Below, piece by piece: positions 56,144-64,000 of a stretch of DNA of 64,000 nucleotides. The stretch comes from Beroe forskalii (lineage: Eukaryota; Ctenophora; Nuda; Beroida; Beroidae): contig WFMF01000306.1 of the NCBI GenBank assembly GCA_011033025.1, positions 62,001-126,000 of the forward strand, given 5' to 3'. The notes under the pieces were generated by a model. The model was not told the DNA's origin. It searched no databases and was given only the letters and a program-made list of their open reading frames with translations. A program made the position numbers and the translations under genes. Numbering within the stretch: position 1 is the first letter of the stretch; every line of letters starts with the position of its first letter.

Positions 56144-57290
56144 ATGCAAGAATTAATGTATGAGATTGATCGAGGGTACGACGAAGCCTTTACATGGAGT
56201 AAAGACGCTCTACGGCAGTTGCAGAAACCTTACGGAAAGCTGCAGAACATTGATATGAGGGATATCAACAGGTTGAACAAGCCGGAGCTCGCTAGTTTGC
56301 TATCCAGATCGCTACATTACATGGACGAATTGATGGGGTATGTCAGAGAGATGCGAAACTCAACGAGTGCTGTGCAGAATGATCTCATTGAGAGCCAGAA
56401 GCAAGTGATCAGCGCTCAGAAGGAGCTATCAGACTGTAAAAGTAAATTACTTGAAACGCTGAAAGACACTGTGAAATCGTCTGTTGTTGACTCAGAAGTC
56501 TGAATTTCAAACGTAGGTTCGATCGTGGAGAAATCCCAGCCGAAGGAGCAAGTCATCAGCCCGCAAACGCTGCAGAGTGTTGTGAAGCACGTCGTACAGG
56601 AGGAGGACCGCAGTCACAACGTCATCGTGTTTGGTCTGACGGAGGAGAACGACAGCGAACTGAGCAAAACTGTGAGCGAGGTTTTTCAGGGCATCGGTCA
56701 AAAACCGAAAATTGTTGAGACCTGTAGGATAGGCAACAAGTCAAGAACAAGTCAGGCATCTGTCCGGCCCGTGAAAGTGAAAGTTTCAAGCGCCATTGTT
56801 GCTGGTCAGTTGGTTGCCAACGCTAGGAATCTCCGGAATGTGGAGAAGTTCAAAACTGTTTTCGTGTGTCCAGATCGATCCCCCGAACAGCGTCAGATTC
56901 ATAGAGACTTGGTGAAGGAAATGAAGGAGAGGGCCTCACAGGAAACTGGGAAGACATTCTTCATAAAGGACGGACAAATTAGTTTCAGAGATAAGATTGC
57001 CTCAAATGGATGAAACTGAAAGTGTTTTTTGTGGCATATTGAATTGTTTGTTGATTGTTGCTGGTAAGAGGGTTTTGTATGTTTTAGTAATTGCTTTTCA
57101 TGTGATCACACAGGGCTGAACAGCCCTCAGGGACTTGATTGGCAATGTTAACTTCACTGGTTTCGAATTGCTGGCGATACTCTCTGGTCTGATAACTATA
57201 TAATTTTGACTGTAATGATCTATATTTATTATATGTAATATATTTAAAAGCCCTTTGCGGTGCCCTTACGAGGGTTTTCAATCAATCAAT
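56144..57290 (+). mobile_element. LINE ORF1 plus 3' tail, lacking ORF2
   Basis: A frame at 56144-57013 encodes an N-terminal coiled coil (MQELMYEIDRGYDEAF... SLHYMDELMGYVREM) followed by the RRM-like and C-terminal domains of a CR1/L2-type ORF1 protein (RSHNVIVFGLTEEND, FKTVFVCPDRSPEQRQIHRD). One in-frame TGA at 56501 separates the halves; the frame is otherwise continuous. Only about 280 bp later, with no reverse transcriptase, comes a LINE-type 3' end: a gggctgaacagccc hairpin, then gcccttacgagggttttcaa and an (atca)n tail at 57264-57290. ORF1p binds RNA and acts as a chaperone. The arrangement is that of a half-LINE. Confidence 0.8.
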
Positions 57291-57652
57291 CAACATGCAG
57301 TTCAGCAAGGACATCCACTAAGTTTGCCAGGCTAGGCCAATATCTGAACAACCATAGGGACAAATTTTGGCTTTATACCTTAATTTGACATGAGAGACGT
57401 TTCCCAAAAGCTATTGTGTTGGTGTGCTGTGTTCATAATTTTTAATGGAAAATGTGAATTAAGGGTAATTTAAGATTGACCAAAAGCAAAATCACATTAA
57501 GTCCAAAATTAGGCGAAGTACATTGTGAATTTGGAAGAGTGCTCTTGGCATGGATCAATGCTTGATTCAACATTCAGTATGAGTATGATCATGATACTCA
57601 GTTTTAATTTTCATCATACAATCACAAATTATAATAATCAAATTATTAAAAA

Positions 57653-59013
57653 GTCCTCTACTTCTCTTCACTTAGTGTGTTGCTTAATTTCTTGGTGCTT
57701 GGAGTAAAGACAAAGACCAAAGAGCAAGTTTCGGATTCATTCAGGCAGGTGGTCACTGCGCTTGACGGTGCTATGCCCTGGTGCCAGGGGGTGACTGCTG
57801 GGGGGCCTACCTCATAAAAAGCTCTCGCAATTTAAACACCCTGAAAGCTGAGGTAGGTATTGGACTGAAGATGCCTGCACACCACTCATCTTGGTGTGAC
57901 TCATTAAGATCCTACTGCTCTCCACATTGCATTACCTAAAGGAATCATGTTGGTGTTCAAGTATGGAGTTGGAGAAAAGTCTTGCAGATTGATGTCTTGA
58001 AGAAATATTTCTTTTTAATTCAAATATGTTTTAACCCTGATTTTCAGGAGAAGCATCTCTCAAGATGAAGTATTGGATCAGGATGCATGCCACTCGCATT
58101 AATTTCATTAATGTGCATCGTAAAAGGACACAAATGACCCGGATCCATCCGCCGGTCCTCTACTTCTCTTCACTTAGTGTGTTGCTTAATTTCTTGGTGC
58201 TTGGAGTAAAGACAAAGACCAAAGAGCAAGTTTCGGATTCATTCAGGCAGGTGGTCACTGCGCTTGACGGTGCTATGCCCTGGTGCCAGGGGTGACTGCT
58301 GGGGGCCTACCTCATAAAAAAGCTCTCGCAATTTAAACACCCCGAAAGCTGAGGTAGGTATTGGACTGAAGATGCCTGCACACCACTCATCTTGGTGTGA
58401 CTCATTAAGATCCTACTGCTCTCCACATTGCATTACCTAAAGGAATCATGTTGGTGTTCAAGTATGGAGTTGGAGAAAAGTCTTGCAGATTGATGTCTTG
58501 AAGAAATATTTCTTTTTAATTCAAATATGTTTTAACCCTGATTTTCAGGAGAAGCATCTCTCAAGATGAAGTATTGGATCAGGATGCATGCCACTCGCAT
58601 TAATTTCATTTAATGTGCATCGTAAAAGGACACAAATGACCCGGATCCATCCGCCGGTCCTCTACTTCTCTTCACTTAGTGTGTTGCTTAATTTCTTGGT
58701 GCTTGGAGTAAAGACAAAGACCAAAGAGCAAGTTTCGGATTCATTCAGGCAGGTGGTCACTGCGCTTGACGGTGCTATGCCCTGGTGCCAGGGGGTGACT
58801 GCTGGGGGGCCTACCTCATAAAAAGCTCTCGCAATTTAAACACCCCGAAAGCTGAGGTAGGTATTGGACTGAAGATGCCTGCACACCACTCATCTTGGTG
58901 TGACTCATTAAGATCCTACTGCTCTCCACATTGCATTACCTAAAGGAATCATGTTGGTGTTCAAGTATGGAGTTGGAGAAAAGTCTTGCAGATTGATGTC
59001 TTGAAGAAATATT
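57653..59013. repeat. 503-bp tandem repeat, about 2.7 copies
   Basis: Copies start at 57653, 58156 and 58658 (tcctctacttctcttcactt) and are nearly identical. The last stops at 59013 after gaagaaatatttc. Each copy contains tgattttcag|gagaagcatctc, which looks like a 3' splice site, and an open stretch (LGVKTKTKEQVSDSFRQVV). I cannot show that it is coding. Confidence 0.92.
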
Positions 59014-59199
59014 TCTAATTTCACTCCAGTGCCCTCCACCGCGCACGCAACGTTTTCCTGCACTGGTATGCAACACGACCCTCGGTCCCTCGACTCCAAA
59101 CTTGTTGCGCGCTAGGAATGGGAGAAATCCATCAATGCATCGATGGACGTTGCCCCGTCTATTTCTTCTGATCGACTGGCGCGAGGTTGCAAAGTGACG

Positions 59200-59560
59200 T
59201 CCGGTCCAAATGTGGAACGTTGCACCGCGCGCGAGGGTTCCCCTAACCAGGGGTTTAGCGCTTGCCGCGCCGCGCACTCCGTGCGCGTAACCAGGGCCCT
59301 GGTTAGGGCAAGCGCGAGGGTAGGGTAACATCCTACGATCAATGCAATGTTTGACTATATTAACTATTAGGTAACCCCATTCCTAAGCCCGCATAGGTCT
59401 ATTAAGGTGTGTGTACGCGGCGTACGCGCCGCGCGCTTCCTGTTCTGAGGAAGTGCGCCGTGTTTAGCAACCAGCGCCCTGGTTTCGCAGCGCGACGCCC
59501 CTGGTTAGGTTCCTAAGCCCGCATAGGTGTGTGTTCGCGCCGCGCGCTTCCCTACGGCGC
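59200..59560. repeat. GC-rich dispersed repeat modules, second island
   Basis: Shares cctaaccaggggt, cgcactccgtgcgcgtaacc, gcgagggtagggtaacatcc and cctaagcccgcataggtgtg with the 38.6-41.3 kb region, in other orders and orientations. Confidence 0.85.
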
Positions 59561-59600
59561 GGTAGTGCATCAATAGCAGAGGGCAAAGAAATAACCAAAT

Positions 59601-59924
59601 CTAGTGTTCCACCTGAGAAATGGGCTGGATCTTTAACATGTTGAACAAAATCCCTACTTTCATGAAGAGATATGAACTTCTTTGCACATGAAAGTTGGAG
59701 TCACCACAGATAATTGGATACCTAGCTTTTGTGACAAGGTCATCAAGATATTTATCAAACTCCTCAAGAAAAGTATTCACTTTGGTTTCGTTATATTTAT
59801 CCTTAGACTTTTTTTGAGTAGTACAGTACAGTAGATTGTGCAGAGCTTGATTATAGTGGAGACGCTTAGGGACATAAAAAGCAAAATGTAAATATTTTTC
59901 CAAAATCGACAATTTTGGTACCAA
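59601..59924 (-). pseudogene. LINE ORF2 endonuclease fragment
   Basis: A minus-strand frame contains NTFLEEFDKYLDDLV followed by YPIICGDSNFHVQ, matching the GD-x-N-x-H region of the apurinic-type (EEP) endonuclease at the N-terminus of non-LTR retrotransposon ORF2. The frame ends soon after, and no reverse transcriptase is near. Dead fragment. Confidence 0.65.
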
Positions 59925-60594
59925 AAGAAAGCTCTTGTTGAGTACCTTATTACAGGAAATTAAGTTTACATATAATTAAGCCCTAAGGTCTCAAAAAGGG
60001 CTTAATTTCATGCACCTTAATGACATGTATTCTTAATTTCATGAGGACTAATTTTTCAAGCAAATTTGGACATAATAAGTTCGAAAACATTGATTTTTTC
60101 AATTATTTATTATTCAGTATTGATTAAGCTTTGAATTGATGCCGGATGGAAAGCCACTGGTATTGCCAAGACTATCAATAATGCAATAGACATCTTGAGC
60201 TCACTTCTTGACACTCCATCATACTTTCAAACCTTCATACCTGAATTTACATAGCGTCCAATGTTTTCAAGAATCAAGGCCATAATGATAATCAGCTATT
60301 ATGTGGTGTTTTGTGGAAACATATTCGATCATTAATTTGATGTAACTGATAAGATTCTCATGATGCTGTGATAATCTATTCTATAGGTTATTTTGTCATT
60401 GTAATCATCGTCTCTGAAAATTCCCCAATTGTAATTAATTGTGTTAAGTGGTAATAAGGAATTATACTTTTGGATCCGGAGTGGTAAGGACGCATACTTG
60501 TGGGAGTGGTTTGGTATGAGATTCGGCGTCCGCGCGCGGTTTTAGTTCAAATATGTAAACAAACTGAAACTGGAACGCTCCTGCACGTGCAGTT
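59925..60594. other. No gene recognised
   Basis: AT-rich spacer between the LINE fragment and the foldback element; nothing recognisable. Confidence 0.5.
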
Positions 60595-61074
60595 CACACC
60601 AACTTCACCTTCAGAAGCATGTCCTAAAATGTAATCACCAGGAGCAGCTTTTATCGAAATACCTAAATACGTAACCACTCCCGCAAGAATGCCGTTAGTG
60701 TGTTACTACTGAGCAATCATAATACGGCTGTGTTTATCATACCATACCACTCCTTCAATCAGCCATTATGAATTATCGTGTATACCTGATTTGGTATAAC
60801 TGTACCTAACCACTCCGCCTAAAATTTGTTATCGTATAATGAAATTAAGATAATGACCGAATGTAACTTATGTGTAATGTACGTAAAAACACTGTACACT
60901 CTTACACGACAGCTTTTCATCCAGGCCAAAGTTTCAATTTTCAAAAGACGAAAAGTTTGAAAAAATATACGGAAAAGTTTACAATTTTACCTGAAAACCA
61001 GGAACAACTTTCATGTTTTATTACTAACACCTAGTTTTCATGGAACCCAATCTCAACGTTGAATTGTTGAACTA

Positions 61075-61530
61075 GAATGGCCGAGACGCCTAGTCGAGGC
61101 TAGTGGCAAAGTCTCCAATTCCAGGCGAGTGGCAGAGTCACCCATTCGAGTCGAGCGGCCAAGTTGATATTGATGAGTTGAAACAGTTCGATGATTTCAT
61201 TTGTTAATTAATCGAATGGCTGATCATAATGGAATTGGAACTCTCGAAAGGTCAACGTCAGTCGAATGGCGGACTCCATTCGAGTGGACGAGATAAGCGG
61301 CCATAAGTCGAGTGGTCATGTCGAGTTGAGAAGCCAATCCGAGTTGGGTGGCTGAGTCGTTACATTTACTCATTTAGCTGCGTCGAGCCGAATGGCTACG
61401 TCGAGTTGGTAGAAACAGTGGCCGAATCGAGTCGATTGGATGAGTCTAGTGGCTGAGTCTAGTTGAATATCCACATCGATTTATTGGCTTACTAATCAAG
61501 GTGAGTGGCTGAGTCAAGTTGAGTGGCCGA
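61075..61530. repeat. Degenerate gagtggccgagtcgagt minisatellite
   Basis: Irregular units of 15-25 bp built from gtcgag, gagtgg and ggccgag across the left half of the foldback centre. Confidence 0.7.
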
Positions 61531-61776
61531 GTCGAGTCCCAATCTTTTTCCTTATTAACTCCTTAATAGTTAATACTGCAACTGCTATATATTTGGATAA
61601 GTTTTGTTGCAAAACTGCTAAAATCGAGTGGTTTTCGAGGCAAATCTTATTAGAATATGTTCGACACTATAGTGGTTGCAGTATTAGTACGTAATACGGT
61701 TCGTAATAATGGCTCGCCCCTACGGGGCTCGACATTATTACTCACCATATTACTACACTAAGTTGGCAAGTAGGGG

Positions 61777-61985
61777 GAGCCCATGTATCGGGGTTATCCC
61801 AAGGCATTGGTGAAGCCCGAGGTTCGGTGCGGCCTGGTATGGTGAAGACCGGCAATGGGGTGAGTCTGGTACGGGTGAGCCCCTGTATCGGGGTTATCCC
61901 AAGGCATGGGTGAAGCCCGAGGTTCGGTGCAGCCTGGTATGGTGAAGACCGGCAATGGGGTGAGTCTGGCATGGGCGAGACCGCG
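61777..61985. repeat. Two-copy tandem repeat, period 99 bp
   Basis: gagcccatgtatcggggtta and its neighbour gagcccctgtatcggggtta start two almost identical units with gaagcccgaggttcggtgc and gaccggcaatggggtgagtc. Confidence 0.9.
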
Positions 61986-62126
61986 TATAGAGGTGAGCCC
62001 CGGACAATCCGGGGAGCCCTAGATTAACTGATTAAGGGGAGCAGTGTATAGGGGAGTCCATGATTATTAAATAAAGGTGATCCCAGGTTTAGGGGAAGCC
62101 TGCGTACGGTGAACCCTGTTATGTGA

Positions 62127-62171
62127 TCCCGGGAATAGGGGGAGCATTAATGCCTCCCCCTATTCCCGGGA
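62127..62171. repeat. Near-perfect 45-bp palindrome
   Basis: tcccgggaatagggggag on the left and its inverse on the right surround cattaatg, with one unpaired c. It lies close to the middle of the foldback element. A second palindrome, ttatcggcgataa with its inverse, lies at 62986-63012. Confidence 0.85.
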
Positions 62172-63420
62172 ACCCATACTTGCCAGCCCCATTGAAAATT
62201 ACCGAAAAATAACAAAATCATGGCTAATGACATGGCGAAATAAAGATAACCAAATGCAATAACAGGACATATTGCAATAAAGTCTGGTCAGATATGCACG
62301 AAAATTCCTGACTTTCTGCATTTATAGGTGCAAGTTTGAGACTCGGTTTATAGGTTCTCCAGATGTAACTCCTTCGAAATGTACCATGAACCAATGTTGA
62401 AAAATGTGGGAACATGCCCAAATGACCACGCCTATTCTAATCGTGAGAAAATTTTACAATTCTAATTTTCAGCCAATTTTTATATGCTTGGCATGTAAAT
62501 AGTATATTTTTATTTTTTGGATCCCATGAGGCCAAAACTTCATGAATCATTGCAATCAGTATTATATCAATGTAGGGCATCGAAGAAGTGGTTTTTTGAA
62601 GTCCAGAATCGATTGCTGATGTTATTCAATTATGCCTTGACCTTCCCCTGAACCTGTAGGGCCGACCAAGCCCTTTTTGCTTAGACCGCAAAGGACCAAA
62701 ACCTCATAAAATAAACCCCATTAAATATTATCATATCAATGTGCCAGGGAAAAGTGCCGTAAGGGCTTAGTGGTTTCTGGGTAAAGTGGTGCCAGAGATG
62801 AGTTGTGTCAGGGTTTAGTGGTGCCAGGGAAGTCGGGGTAATGTGATGTTAGGGTTTAGTGCTTAAGAGCTTAAGTGGTGTCAAGAAACTTCTTCAAAAC
62901 ATGGCAAATTTTGCTAATTAAATTATCAGTTATATTATCGTTCAGATTTTATGATCGGCGATATCCGATTTTTTTTCACGTTTTATCGGCGATAATTTAT
63001 CGCCGATAATATTGGTTGCAAACCCCACTTTTTCAAACTTTTCGTCTTTTGAAAATTGAAACTTTGGCCTGGATGAAAAGCTGTCGTGTGTAAGAGTGTG
63101 TACTGTGTATGTTCGTGTAATATAGTGTTTACGTACATATTTACACATAAGATACATTCGGTCATTATCTTAATTTCATTATACGATAACAAATCCGAGG
63201 CGGAGTGGTTAGGTACAGTTATACCAAATCAGGTATACACGATAATTCATAATGGCTGATTGAAGGAGTTGTATGGTTTGATAAACACAGCCGTGTTATG
63301 ATTGCTCAGTAGTAACACACTAACGGCATTCTTGCGGGAGTGGTTACGTATTTAGGTATTTCGATAAAAGCTGCTCCTGGTGAAGAATTTAGGGCATGCT
63401 TCTGAAGGTGAAGTTGTGTG

Positions 63421-64000
63421 GGGAAATCAGATACATATTTATTCAAGTTGAGACCATGTATGATTAAATGTAGCGCTAAGGATTTTATTGAGATGTAATT
63501 TATAATGATGTATGATGCTCAGGAGAAACACTGTGACATTATCAGGGACACTTGATCTGCTCATGATGGTTCGTGGACCGTGCCAGTATTATTCGTTTAA
63601 GAATTATTGTTAAACCTTTGGAATAGGTTTATAAATTTCTAAAGAAATTTACAAACAGATGAAATAGTCCGGGATCTTATTACTTTATTAAGTAAAAACT
63701 TAAAAACTTCTAACTACCCAATTATAGGAACGACTAACAGATAAAATATCATTTTACCTGTGAGTATTGACGATTGTCTGCCATGCAGGAAGTTCGGGCA
63801 TCGCAGGAACTTCGCTGAAGAAAGGAACTGTGTTATGGATCAGGAAGTATCTTAAGATTATTGTATTTCTATGTACTTATGTAAGTTAAACTGTTAATAA
63901 TCAATGAAGAAACATGAAAAATGTGCTGAAGGCAGTAACACGATTCGCACTGTTAGTCAACGCCAAATACTTACTTGGTTACTTGGTTTGTTATACATGA
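63421..64000 (-). pseudogene. Duplicate of a REPS exon with its flanking introns
   Basis: Aligns along its length to about 51955-52520 with roughly 95% identity by eye, and continues to the window edge. It includes the 57-nt exon (63758-63814) with both splice sites intact. The only exon difference I see is silent (ACT to ACA, Thr). A 27-bp insertion near 63670 and a shortened stretch near 63968 distinguish it. It could be an extra usable exon of the REPS-like gene, part of a second gene copy, or a dead segment; the window ends before this can be told. Confidence 0.8.

Larger units (their letters stand above)
60595..63420. mobile_element. Foldback element, 2.8 kb, with about 380-bp inverted arms
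   Basis: The left arm (60595-60966) and right arm (63029-63420) are inverted copies with small indels. The outer tip is cacac(c)aacttcaccttc and the inner end caaaagacgaaaagtttgaa. The 2.06 kb between them has no transposase frame but holds minisatellites and palindromes. The right tip touches the start of the duplicated REPS segment. No target duplication seen. A non-autonomous foldback transposon or an inverted segmental duplication would both fit. Confidence 0.8.

Overview
The window is nuclear DNA of an animal, most likely an invertebrate. Every host gene is split by introns, and I can read a REPS-type EH-domain protein, a kringle protein, a malic enzyme, a MYND-finger protein and a carotenoid oxygenase. 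The base composition is AT-rich with abrupt GC-rich islands. Mobile DNA is plentiful and mixed: hAT-like DNA transposons, a Penelope-like retroelement, a tRNA-derived SINE, LINE fragments, hairpin MITEs and minisatellites. I cannot name a phylum from this sequence.

Layout. 1-3.8 kb: repeats and a long hairpin, no gene. 3.8-12.7 kb: one 8.9-kb hAT-like unit with 16-bp terminal inverted repeats and a perfect 8-bp target duplication (gcctaaag). It encloses a tandem array, a SINE and a Penelope element whose 5'-truncated copy lies directly in front of a full-length copy with an intact 1001-codon reading frame. 14.4-16.0 kb: last four exons of an unrecognised gene (+). 18.9-24.6 kb: complete MYND-finger gene (-), about 600 codons. 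25.8-31.2 kb: malic enzyme gene (-) with several damaged or odd exon junctions. 31.2-42.8 kb: gene-free stretch with a hAT MITE (perfect 8-bp target duplication), GC-rich islands, an inverted pair of T-rich arrays and two 22-bp satellite arrays. 42.8-53.2 kb: REPS-like EH-domain gene (-), 13 exons seen, 5' end not found. Its 4.7-kb intron holds an intronless carotenoid oxygenase gene on the opposite strand. 54.0-55.2 kb: small secreted single-kringle gene (+). 56.1-64 kb: LINE fragments, a 503-bp tandem repeat, GC-rich islands, a 2.8-kb foldback element, and a duplicate of one REPS exon with its flanking introns.

The most interesting pattern is in the introns. Four introns, in four different genes, are bounded by direct repeats of exon sequence (about 12-20 bp) that carry the splice signal at both ends. 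This is what is expected if an intron arose by tandem duplication of an exonic AG|GT segment, or by insertion with target-site duplication. Two further malic-enzyme introns with non-GT donors show the same arrangement in shorter form. Several other exons have tandem or displaced copies of their own splice-site edges: REPS EH exon donor x3, malic exon acceptor x4, a malic exon 11/12 chimera, and a 57-nt REPS exon copied 11.5 kb away. Duplication that carries splice sites seems to be a recurrent local process here.
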